Source: Rhodosporidiobolus odoratus
Taxonomy: Eukaryota; Basidiomycota; Microbotryomycetes; Sporidiobolales; Sporidiobolaceae
Direction: 5' to 3'
Assembly (NCBI GenBank): GCA_034387635.1
Contig: JAOANU010000005.1
Span: forward strand, 310,001 to 374,000
Length of the DNA: 64,000 nucleotides
Part shown: one piece after another, positions 47,096 through 58,200 of the stretch
Layout of the letters: each line of letters starts with the position of its first letter
Position numbering within the stretch: the first letter of the stretch is position 1
Position numbers and translations under genes: made by a program
Notes under the pieces: model-generated
What the model was told of the DNA's origin: nothing
The model's database searches: none
Seen by the model: the letters and a program-made list of their open reading frames with translations, nothing else

Positions 47096-50000
47096 TCATT
47101 CTGATGCAACCCACTTTTCTGCAAGTCCTCGCTGTCCCAGCTCGCAAGCACTGCAGCAAAGGGTCGTCGCCTGGTTCTGCGGAAGTGGGAAAGTCAGCAA
47201 ATCGGTTCAGAGATCTTGATGCAAAGCGTAAGGGTGGAAGGATGGAACAGGTAAGGAAGGGAAACGCACCTTTAAGGTACAGCCCCTGCAAATCCACATC
47301 TTGCCGCTCTTGCCGAAAGGTACCGACCCCTCCCGCGCCTCGCTACGGCCTTCTGTGATCGCTGTCTGGTGGTCTTCGGCGCGGGTGCGAGGTAGACCAG
47401 CCGTCGAGGGGATGAGTCCAGTCCCGAGGAATTCCTCAATTTCCAACAGAACTGCCGCGTCATCCTGCAGAGGCATTTCCGGCCGGTTCTCTGTGACACC
47501 CTCGGAGAAGACGTTCTTTCCCCATCCGCCGAGCTTGCCACGAGGTGAGTCAACCGTTTCTCCCCTAACCGCCGCTTCCCGCTGGGCAGACTTCGCGCTT
47601 GCTTCGATGGCCTTCCTACTCTCCTCCGCCTTCCTCTCGTGCTCCTCTTGCTTGCGCTTCCGCTTCTCTGAGACTCGAGCGTTGTGCGCCTTCTGACCGG
47701 CAAGAGTGTGGAGAAAAGTCTCGCGCTCGGAAGGGGGGACATCGAGAAAATTGGGTCGGCTGAGAGCGGGAGGGTCGAAGATGGAGATGTCGGAGTCGTA
47801 GTCATCTTGGTCAAAGTCGAAAGAGATGGAGGGGACGGGGGCAGGAATAGGCGGGACAAGTGGTTGATATCCAGAGGTCTTCTTCGCCTTCTTAGGCGGG
47901 TTGAGTGGAGAGGCTTTGTTTTCCGAGGCAGCGCGAGCACTCGCAGCTGAGGTCGAAGACTTCACAGCTTTGCTGCCGCTTGAAGAAGAGGCGACGGCGG
48001 AGAGGGTGAGTTCGCCGACTTCGGCTTTCTTTGTACTCCCTTTCCCTTCTTCCGTCTCCGCACTCTTCTGCTTCTTGTCCTTCTTCTCCTTCCCGGCATC
48101 CTCCCCGGCCTTCTTCGCGTCCCCGACGCTATCGCGGGCTGGTGCCTTGCCCTTGCCCTTTCCCGCCTTTGCATCCGCCTCCTCCTTTTCCTTCCTCTCA
48201 TCCTCCTCAATCTCATCGAGCAGCTCGCGATCACTCGCCTTCCTCTTCCTTGCCATCTCAGCCTTGACCCTCGCAACTGCGGTCACAGGCTCTTTCTCCT
48301 TTCTCGCCTTCTCCTTCTTCTCCGTCACCGCCTTCTTCTCCTTCACTTCGATCTGCTTGCCTCTGTCCGATTTCTTCTTCTTCTTGTTCGACTCCCCACG
48401 CTTGCTACCCTTGTCAATACGCTCTTTGCGAGGCTTTTTCGTCGGCGGGGCAGGAGGTGGAGATGCAGCGATAACTGCTTTAACCTGGTCCTTCCGTCTC
48501 ATCGGCGGTGGTGGCGGCGGGGAGTCATCGTCGTCTTCGTCGGAAGAGGGAGGGGGTATGAATGGAGGGCGTTGTGTACCGAGTGCAGTAGAGGTTGATG
48601 CAGTCGGAAGTCGGGGTTTCTTCGCAAGTTTGTCGGCGGCGGTTCCTGAAGAGAAGTACTTCATCGGGCTACGCTTTTGTGGCGAGGGAGAGGAGGGAGC
48701 GAGCTTCAATATGGAGGGCTGCGAGCGGGGAAATCATGGTAAGTACACTGCACGTTCGCCCTGGAAACAAAGAACGACGAATCAGAGCAAGAAACGCGAA
48801 ACAAGAGAGGATCAGGACAACAACATTACGGCTAGGTCTCGTTTCGCGTGGAAGGCTACAAGGAGAGAAGGAAAAATGCGAGAGACGCCGGAGCTACATG
48901 GGAAAGACGATGGAGGGAAAGGGGAAGGAGGTTAGGCAGGGAAAGAACCCACCTCGATGAGCGTATCGCTGTCATCGCTGTCAGAGAGGTCCAGCGAGAC
49001 TGTACGCTTCTTACCCAGTGATGCCACCATCGGGCGTTTCTTAGCGGTGCTTGTTGAGGAGATGCGAGGTGGACTCTTCTGCAGGATGGCGGAGGGGCCG
49101 GGAAGGTCGTCATCCGGCGAGACGGAGCTTTCGGATGCTGCGAAATATGAATGACCAGCAGAAACTTCAGTCAACATACTATGCGAAGGGGAGTCGGTAC
49201 GAGACGAAGGATACCGGCGTACCTCTTCTTTTTCCCGTCTTGCCCGTTCCTCCCATGCTGACCGGCATCGCCATATACGCCACTCGCGCCTTCTTTCCTC
49301 CTCCGGCCGTGACAACTTCGATCTCGTCGTCGCTCTCGTCCTTCACCCTGCCGCCAATGGAAAGATCGGCGTCGAGCCATGCACGCTCTTCAGGCGTCAA
49401 GTCAAGGCCGTCGAGGGGGCACGGGCCATCGGTAGCCGCGGTGACTGGAGCGCCGCGACGCTTCTTCGGTTGCGAGTCCGAAGGCGACATGGCAGACGGC
49501 GCCCTGGACGGTGAGGTGGCGGAAATGGACTTGCGGCGAGCGGAGGAAGGCGAGGCGGCTGGAGGCGATGAGGCTTGGCGCTTCTTCCCCTTCTCCTTTC
49601 CCCCGCTTCCGCCCACCCCAAATCCTGCTTCCTCCCTCCACTCCCTCATCTCCTCCTTCAACCAGTCCTTCTCTTCCTGCTCCAGCTTGATATCTGGCTT
49701 GTCCTCCTCGTCCGTTTCCCATCCATCGAAGCGACCCTCTTCATCCCAATCTAGCTCAAGCTTGGGCTTCTTCTCGTCGGCGGGCGAAGACGACCTTGCC
49801 TTGACGCGGGTTTCGGCGGCTTTGGCGCGTTGTTCAGCTGCGAGGCGAGCCTCGGCGGCGGCAGCACGAGCTAAAACGGCACCCTTGGCTTGGGAGCGGC
49901 GGCTGAGAGAAAGAAAATCAGAGTCCACTTTCACAGGGTATAGACTTGACGAATCAGGCAACTTACCCTTTAGTGCTCATCTCGGGATCAGCGCTCAAAA

Positions 50001-51096
50001 CATTTCCCTCGCCCTCGAAAGCCCCCTTCCTGTTGACCCTCCCGCCTGCCTTCGGCGCAATCGCCGTCTGTCTCCCCGTTGTCCCGAGCTTGGCAGCACT
50101 TCCCTTCGGTTTACTCGGCCCCGCTTGCGGATTCCTCCTCCTCACAAATCGACCGCGCTTCTTGTTCGCACCGCCGCAGGTGTAGTTCGGTTCGTCCGCA
50201 GTACCGAGGGGATCTTCAGCATGGGCGTAACCGGTGAGAGAGCGACCCGAAGAGAAGAAGCCGTCGCCGAAGTAGCCTTTGGCGCGGATCGCGGCGAGGG
50301 CGGAGCGGAGTTGCTGGTTGACTTTCTTGAAGGCCCACGAATGGTTCATCTCACGGATGTGAGCGAGCTATGCGAGTCGGATGGGTGGGTGAGGGGTCAG
50401 ACAGAATGATCTATAGAGGAAGAAAGAGAGGAAAAGCGGCGCACCTCGTGACACATCACATATAGCAAAAACTGATAGGGCGCAAAGCTTCCGTCCCTCC
50501 TCCTCAAAACAATCTCGACGACCTCACCTGGGAATAGAGACGGAGCGATTAGTTGGCATAGGCAGAGTCAAGCGAGACTCGATCGACAGAATTTCAGGAG
50601 TCGATGGGGTAAAGCAGGGTAGACGTCACCAGCGGTAGAGGGAGACGGTACTACGGTACGTACCAGCATTCCAGTTCCTCCCCGCGAAGACCGGGTTCCA
50701 TTCATGCTCGACTAAGCTATTGACACCAAACCCCCAGTTCTTCATGATCGGGCGGAACTGGGCGGCAAGGGCTTCGAGGATTTCGAGGGCCTGTGAAGAG
50801 AGAGCATTGGAGTCAGTGCAGAGAGACAGGACCGACAGGCTGCTGATGCGCCATCCTAGGCTGCTCAAAGGAGCGGACTCGGAGCGGAAAACGGCAATTC
50901 ACCCTGTCGCTGTCCGGCAGACCTTCGAGCACCCGTATAAAGGTGATATTCGGGTTCTGTGAAGGAGGACAGTTGTCAGCTTTCGTCTTCACGGGACACT
51001 CCGTAGCGGAACGGGCGAGGTTCAGGGAGAGTGCGGACGACAAGTACGTACTGGGTCTGGCCGCTTTGCATTGATTCTCTGATGTCCCACTGGCAT
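47096..51096 (-). CDS. WSS1-like (WLM domain) DNA-protein crosslink metalloprotease, long form with RanBP2 zinc finger
   Basis: Nuclear zinc protease that degrades proteins crosslinked to DNA, with Cdc48 as partner in yeast. The start is ATG 51096 (MPVGHQRINAKRPDP), then NPNITFIRVLEGLPDSDR, ALEILEALAAQFRPIMKNWG, FGVNSLVEHEWNPVFAGRNW, EVVEIVLRRRDGSFAPYQFL and LYVMCHE joined by splicing to LAHIREMNHSWAFKKVNQQL: the HExxHxxxxxH zinc site. GYFGDGFFSSGRSL follows. The remaining two thirds is disordered, charged and lysine-rich, with many acidic/Ser patches. At the very end WICRGCTLK is spliced to NQATTLCCSACEL, a RanBP2-type zinc finger, before TGA 47096-47098. Budding-yeast Wss1 is under 300 residues; this product is on the order of 1000, mainly from the inserted low-complexity region. 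I did not find a clear Cdc48-binding SHP box. Confidence 0.82.
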
Positions 51097-52809
51097 TCTC
51101 GATTGCTACTTGCGCCCTCTCTGCGTTAGTTGCGGGTTGTGGTGGAGGTTCGTTTGAGGAGGTGATGAAGTCAAGGGAGACTGCTGAGACGGTCGGCGGA
51201 GAGATGGATGGGCCAGGTCCTGCTATGAGTTCTGTGTGCTCTGCTGACAAGCCTCTCGGTCAAGCAGGATGAGATCGAGGTGTATTGAAGCGAGACGAAA
51301 TTCCTCTCGATCCCGCTGGTAAGAGCGAGTCAATCAGAAAGCCTACGATCAGTCATTCTGGACCCGATTTGCATGCCGACACTGGCGTGGAACGACTCAA
51401 AAAATGCGGGCCCACTCAGCGATTCCGCAGATCCTCTGAAAGCGCACCATCACTAAACCTCACCTGAACCTCCTCCGTTTCCTCTTCGTCCGCAGGCTAC
51501 CTGCCCACTTCGCAAGTGCAGGCTTCGCCCTTTGCTACATCAGCCTCTCCTTGGAGTGTGAGTAGACCCTTCGCCGGCTTCAGACCGACAGCCGCTGCCG
51601 CGTCCACCGCTTCGATTCCTCCCAGATTGTCCCTCGGCCGGACGCAGCAATGTTCTTGAATCACCGCGCCGAAGAGAGCGAAGCCGTTGTAGCCTGTTGA
51701 AATCGACGTGCGAAGGCTCTGCTCGCAGACGCCCGTGCAACCGAATATTGGCAAACATTGGCGGAAAATAGAAGAGCACATTGTCCAGCTTCAACCGCAC
51801 AAGGGGCATGAAGCTGAGGCTTAGATTGCTCCATAAGCATATCAACGACAGGACGCAAGGAGTGAACCGACGGCATCAGACTGGGGGATCTATGACCGGG
51901 ACAGGTGTACGAGATCTTACTGTACTCGCTGTTCCTGCTCCTATTCGTCTCGATTCCATGTCATGCAGAATCTTTCGAGTTTCATGTTTATGTGCGAGTT
52001 TATCTCAGGGTGTAATCCTACAGGAGAAACGTCTGCCGACGCTACAAAGGCTGTTGGACAAGTGAAACTCGCATATAGATTTGCAGGAAAAAATGTGGAG
52101 CCTGGCTCTTTGGAAGATCTTTCTCCTGTCACGCTTCCGAGCAATTATACTGAAGGATCCTGCACCCGAAGACTACCAACCGCCCCCGTAGTCGCCAGAA
52201 TCACCCGACTCAAGCAAAAACAGTTACAACCCAATCAAGTTCTCCACTTTAGAATCGGAGCTGTCCGAGGCCTCCAGCCGGCACGTCTCACTGCCGAGGC
52301 TCGAAAGCGACCGCCAGCTCATCTGCAGCTGCGGTTAACGGGGGACATTGCTGGAAAAAAGTCGAGCAGATGTGCGACGACGCGCACCCAGCCATCTCTT
52401 ACTGAGGATGCAGGCTTCCTGCTCTTGGCGTCCTGGGGTGTCCAAAGCAGTAAATATAGACGCTATTTGGCAGACGCCGAGTCCATGACGGACGTGTGCA
52501 AATCTACAGAAAAGACAGACATGCGAATGACCTTCTCAACTTGCTTTTTCACCCCGGTCAGGGTCTGTAGCGCCCACGTACAAAGCGCGACGCCTCCACG
52601 CGAGTCAAACTTAGGCGTACAAAGCCGAGACCTAGCTTCTCCAGAACAACGGCAACGACTCGACATCATCCGCTGCGAGCCACAGGTTTTCCGGCTGACA
52701 CGATGGGCCGGCCGAACCGGAATGACGTCGACTTCTCCTGCTGCAGTCTTTCCCGCTCGAGTTGCTTCGCTGTCTCCTTCTCCTACAACACAAGCACAAC
52801 ACACACCCT
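51097..52809. other. 1.7-kb divergent intergenic region with a long doubtful ORF
   Basis: Promoters for the WSS1-like gene and the mitochondrial gene must lie here. An ATG at 51963 opens 306 codons on the plus strand, running past the start of the next gene in a different frame. It has no recognisable domain, and its composition changes along its length. Lower GC than the genes. I do not call it coding, but it is the longest unexplained frame here. Confidence 0.4.
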
Positions 52810-54653
52810 ATGATTGCCTCAATTTCGTCCCGCACTCTCTCTCAAGCCGCTCGCCCGGTTGCTCGCCGCGCCCTTCCCCGTAACGCTCGCGTCCCGTCAA
52901 GGGGGTATGCCACTGAGGTGCGTCCGGTTGCTCGTTGGAATGAGAGGGAGCCAGTGCTGACGAGACACTGATGCTCCCACGTGCTCCGCTGATCTGCAGG
53001 CCACGAAGCCCGACTCTTCTCACCTCGTCAGCGGGTTGATAGGTGGTGGTCTCGTGCTTGGTGGTCTCTGTGCGTCTCGTCCCTTCTCGCCCCAGAGCTT
53101 TCAGACGATCGGCGGAAAGCACGACTGGCTGACAAGTTTATCGACCGCATGCGCCTCCATCCCCTTCCCTCCCATTCTTTCAATCCTCGTCATGTCTCGA
53201 TTGAAATCTCACCGAACCGCCGTCGATTACCGTTTACTGACCCTCTAACTCCCGTCAGACGGCTACTACAAGTACACCGGCGCCGACAAGGTCGTCTCTT
53301 CCGCCCGCTCCATCTCCTCGTCCGCTGAGGCCGCCAAGGCCAAACTGCAAGACGTCGCCCCCGGCTCAACCAAGGAAGCCCTCGCCCTCGCCAAATCAGT
53401 CGCCAAGACCTACGCCTCCGCCATCCCGGGTGGCGCCTACGCCATCGACCGCGGTTTCAAGGAAATCGAAGAGTTCCTCGACACCCACGGTGAGGCGGCG
53501 ACCAAGCTTGTTAAGGAGACTTATGCGGAGGTTGAGGAGGCGGCTAAGGGTGGAAAGGATCAGGGTGAGGCGATTGTCAATGCGCTGAAGAAGGCGGGAG
53601 AGAAGGTGCAGAAGTTGGTAGGAGAGCAGGCCCAGGAGGGATGGGAGAAATTGGGTGAGAAGTACCCTCAATTGAAGGAACAGCTTGGAGAGCAGGGCGA
53701 GGAATTTAAGGAGCTCGTCTCGAAGCAGTACGTTCTTATTTCCGTCGCTCGTGATTATTGCTTCTCGCTCACTATCTGCTGTCAACAGCGGCCCTGAGGC
53801 CTCCACCATCCTCACCTCCTTCTACACTTCCGGCGCCGCCATTGTCTCCAAGGGTGACTTCAACGCCAAGACTTACGAATCACTGAGGGACCTCCTCGCC
53901 GAGAAGAAGGACGAACTTACCTCCTTCTCCCAGAAGGCGGGCAAGGACGCATGGGAGAAGGCCTCGAAAGCGGCTGGACCGGCTTTGGAGAAGATGCCGG
54001 ACGTGAAGAAGCAGATTGAGGAGAACTTGGGCAAGGTTGAGGGTTACGTTGGCGAGGACCGCCTCAAGGTTCGTCGCGTCTCTCTCTGCTTCACTCGTCA
54101 TCTCTCTGGTCCGCGATAGCTAACTAACGCTCTCCTCACGTCCCGCCTGACAGGTCGTCAAGGAACTCTACTCTTCGCTCTCCAAGATCGCCGAGGGTGA
54201 AGGCACCGTCGAGGACAAGACCAAGAAGGCGAAGGACCTCGTCGAGAAGCAGCTCGGCGAGTCGAGCCAGTTTGTCAAGCTCGGTCTCGGCAAGGTAGAC
54301 GACCTCGCTAGTCAGGGAAAGAAGTGGTTGGAGAGCGCGACTGGCTTGACCGGATTGAGCAAGGTGCGTTCTCCTCTCCTGACGCCTCTCCCTCTCTCTC
54401 TCTCCGAATCTGTCCCATCTGTTTCGTCCCGGCTGACCCGTTGTCTGCGCGATGCCTACAGGTATTTGAGGAGATTGACCTCGCCTCGCTCAAGAAGGTG
54501 GCCACCTCGAAGGGTGACGAAGGCAAGAAGCTCCTCGACGAGACCTACTCTGAAATCCGGGAAATCCTCGAGAAGAAGAGCAAGAAGGCCAAGGAGTTGG
54601 CTGAGGACACCAAGGAGGACGCCAAGGGTGCTGCCAAAGGGGAGAAGAAGTAG
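52810..54653 (+). CDS. Predicted mitochondrial helical-repeat (LEA/apolipoprotein-like) protein
   Basis: It starts MIASISSRTLSQAARPVARR and ALPRNARVPSRGYATE, a classic mitochondrial presequence. A short glycine-rich hydrophobic segment (HLVSGLIGGGLVLGG) may cross the inner membrane. The rest is long amphipathic helix rich in Lys, Glu and Ala in loosely repeated units: AATKLVKETYAEVEEAAKGG, GEKVQKLVGEQAQEGWEKLG, YPQLKEQLGEQGEEFKELVS, KKDELTSFSQKAGKDAWEKA, KTKKAKDLVEKQLGESSQFV, ending GAAKGEKK at TAG 54651-54653. This resembles LEA group 3 or apolipoprotein-type helices. Introns have normal donors. I know no assigned function; similar fungal proteins exist but are uncharacterised. Membrane tethering or stress protection is speculation. 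Confidence 0.7.
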
Positions 54654-55244
54654 ATGGAACGGAAGGAAGAGAAGGAAACAAAGAAAAGGGAAAAATGGAC
54701 GCTTTCTTTCAGCTTGTAGCTAATTACCAAATCGCATCAATGGCAGTAACGAATGGTCGTACGGCTTCTGGTAGTCCGTCTCGAACAGGGAAGGCTTGTA
54801 ATATCCTTGCATTGCATTCTAACTGTCATTGCGTTGCATTGCCGATTCGTCCTTGTCCACCTCGCTTCCCCGTCGCTCGCTCCCTATAGTAGCACCATCC
54901 TCAGCAGCAGTGTAACTCTACCGCCCTGCGTAGCTGGCCACTCCTTCCAGCAGTGCGCGAACGACCCTCTTCGACCAGCGGACGGCTCGTCTCCAACTCC
55001 GGGACTAGGTAATTCACAGCGCTGGTGAAAAGGGAAGCAACCAGGTGCGTCAAGTCAAGATACGCAGCTCTACTGGGCCGGCGGTGTCAGTCCCTCGTGC
55101 AGTACGAGGGACAAGAGACGCACAGGCAGATGAGGAGGACGAGGGAGTGAACGGCGACCGCGACACAGGAGAGGAGCAGCTGCGCGTATGTCACAGCACA
55201 AGGGTTGTTGACTAAATCTTACGACACAGAAACAGCCGCCCGCT
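54654..55244. other. Intergenic region upstream of the TBC gene
   Basis: About 590 bases: 3' UTR of the mitochondrial gene and the TBC promoter. Short frames only; no domain and no RNA gene recognised. Confidence 0.45.
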
Positions 55245-58200
55245 ATGCTCCCTTCGACTTCCGCCCATCCCCTCTCCCCACCTGCTCCTTCCTCTTCGGC
55301 ATTCCAGCATGAACAGCAGCCCTTATTCCCTGATCACCCTTCCAGCTCCCTCCGCTCTGCTCATCCATCAGCAGACATACCTCTCTTTCCAGCCTCCCCG
55401 CCGGTCGAAGTTTCCGCACCTCAAATGGCCCGTCGAACAAGCGCCGCAACTCTCTTGGGCAGGAGAGAAGCAGAAGGCATAGGTCTTGGGCTCCCAGGCG
55501 TAGGACCTTCCTATACAACAGCTCGGGACGAAGATGCAACGCCCTTGGCCGCGCCAGGAGAACGACCACGAGGGATGCAGACGAGACGAGCCTCCACATT
55601 TTCCCTCGCCGTCGCACCGCCTTCGCCTACACCTGATCAGCCGGCACCAAGTTTAGTTCCGCCTTTCCTTGCTCTGAGAGCCGCGCCGCACCTCTTGCCG
55701 CCTTCCGCCCTTCTGGCGCTACCACCGGAACATCTCGCCGCGCTCGCTCGATCTCTCTCGCTTTCTCTCCATTCTGCAAAGGACAGCCTGGAAGACCGAC
55801 GTGCCGAGATTTCGGCGCTCGAAGTACTTGCGCGGGGTACGGGTGCAGGATTGGGGGAGGTTGAGCGAGCCAAGGTGAGGGCGAGGGCAGAGATTCGGGA
55901 GCTGCGAGAAGGGGAAGAACGCAAGAAAACGGGACGAGACGGGGAGTGGAGGGTTGAGTTGGGCGAGTTTGCCACCCCTCTGCCAGTTGCAGACACGGGC
56001 GAGAACGCTACCAAGGATAGTACGGAAGATGGTGACGCGGAGAACGTAGCACCGGCCAAGACAGAGGTGCGTCGCCTTGCCTGCCTTTTGGTCCTGCTCC
56101 ACGATCCTCGCAAACGTTCAGAGTGGCTGACCCACTGGCTTGTTCGCAGGCCGACATTGACCTCTCTGATCTGACTGAAGCAATCTCCTCCAACGCCTTC
56201 GACCTGGGTTTGCAACCCACTTCTCCCTCCTCCTTACACTTTCCTAGCACTACCGACGACACTTCCTCTATCCGGTCGCGGGCTCTGTCCCTCCCCTTTC
56301 CGTCCTCGTCCGCCACGACGCCGCCAGCCGCCGATGACAAGTCGGAGACCGCATCTATTGCTTCGACCTCATCTCGGCGTCTCCCTCCGCCTTCCAGCTC
56401 CGCACCAGCTGTCATACCGCTCCCGCTAAAGGCACAGAACAGAGGCAGGCATGCTTCACTCTCTTCCCGCCTCTTCGGTACCTTCTCCTACTCAGCTTCT
56501 ACGGCTTCGTCTCCTCCGTCGTCTTCAGCTCCGAATCCGCCTCCCCTACTCCGATTCCCTTCTTCAGCCTCGCTCTCGACTTCGCCGACCGGTCCGCCAC
56601 CTGTTGCACCTGTATCTGCCGGCCCGAGCTCCTCGCCGAACGAACCCCAGCCGAAAGCCTCGACAAGACATGCCAGGTCAGCCAGCATAAAGAGCACGAG
56701 GAGTATGAGTAGCGTTACTTCGACGGGAGGGTATGGAGATTGGCTGTGGAAGGCGGCTGGCGGGTGGGGTGGTCGAGAAGGGGCGGCGGGGAAGAAGAGG
56801 ACGCCGAGCATACGAGAAGGGATGGAGTCGCACGTCCCCGGCCAACTCCAGGACGAGCAGCCTTCGACGGGCGAAGCCTCTGCTGCTTCTGCCCCGGCAA
56901 GCGAGACCGCTGCGGCGGAGCCGGATCGAGACGAAGGGACCCAGTCGACCCCGTCCTCGCGGCGCCCTTCTTCCGCAGGCGCTTCAACTCTCGCGACCAC
57001 CCTATCCGCTCCGATCTCCTCATCTACCCCCGACGGCTCCCTCACCACCCCTGAACGACCCGCAAAGAAGCCCTCCCGCGTCTCTCCTTCTCGATCACCA
57101 TCATCGCTATCCATCTCTGCCTCTCTCCGCTCGCCCACCTCTCCATCTCTGTCTCGTACACGCTCGCCTGGTATTCCTCCCACGCTCCTTTCGGCGCCAC
57201 TGGCTGCACCGGCCGAAGCCACGAGTGTGGCAGAACATGCGGAAGGGACAATTGCTTCGCCCAGTCCGGGCAGGCAAGGAAGTGCTCCAGCTGCCGCACA
57301 CCTGGAGCGATCAGTCAGTGAGCGCAGCATTGGTGCAAATCCGGCACTTGGAGGTCGTATTGCGGCGGATGAGGCAGAGTCGGAGGAGGGTGAAGACGAG
57401 GAAAGAAGCGGAGGGACCCTTTGCGCGCGAGCTTCTTCCGCACGGTCCCCTCCGCTTCCCTCACCGCCTGCACCAACTCCACCTCCGAAGGAGAATGGTA
57501 CCGATTCGCTCCCTCCTGCGTTCTCGTTCGTGCCCGGCGTTCCGCTGTACAGCGCCTCGCCTGAGCCTTCTTCTCCTGCCGTGCTGCCGCAAGCGGACGA
57601 GGGTACGCAAGGTCGCGAGCCGCAAGACGCGCGAGATCACGGCGGCTATGTCGCGACTCTCTCCCGGGCTCTCGGCCTTTCGACCATTCATTCGGGCGAA
57701 CACCCGACGTCCGCCTCTTTGGACCCTTCCGCCCCGTCACGAACCTCTGCGACTCTCGATGCTACCGCTACATCAAGTAAATCAGTCCCACCACAACCTA
57801 ATCTCACCCTGTTTCCCCGTCTCCCTACTCTTCCCCTCGCCCTCCCACTCCCGCTCTCCATCCCACGCTACAACCCTTTCTCCGCCCCTACCCTGAGCAC
57901 GCCCGCCACCCATGTCTCCCTAGCCCTGACCTCTCCTGCAGCCTCTTCTTCTTTCGGCCTCACTGGTGCGGAGGCGGCGGGCGCTGGGGCAGCAGGCGGC
58001 AAAGGGGCTTCTCTAGCTGCGATGGCCGCTGCCGCCGCCGCCGCCTCGGCCGCCAGCAGTAGCAGTGGCGGAGGGACGATGGAGTTGTCGACGTACCTCA
58101 TGCGGGGGGAAATTGCGCCACCATCCCTTGCTCTTGCTCTGGACAAGGAGCGGCAAGAGGAGTTGGCGGCGCAGCAGGATGGGAAAGGACCGATGGTTGA

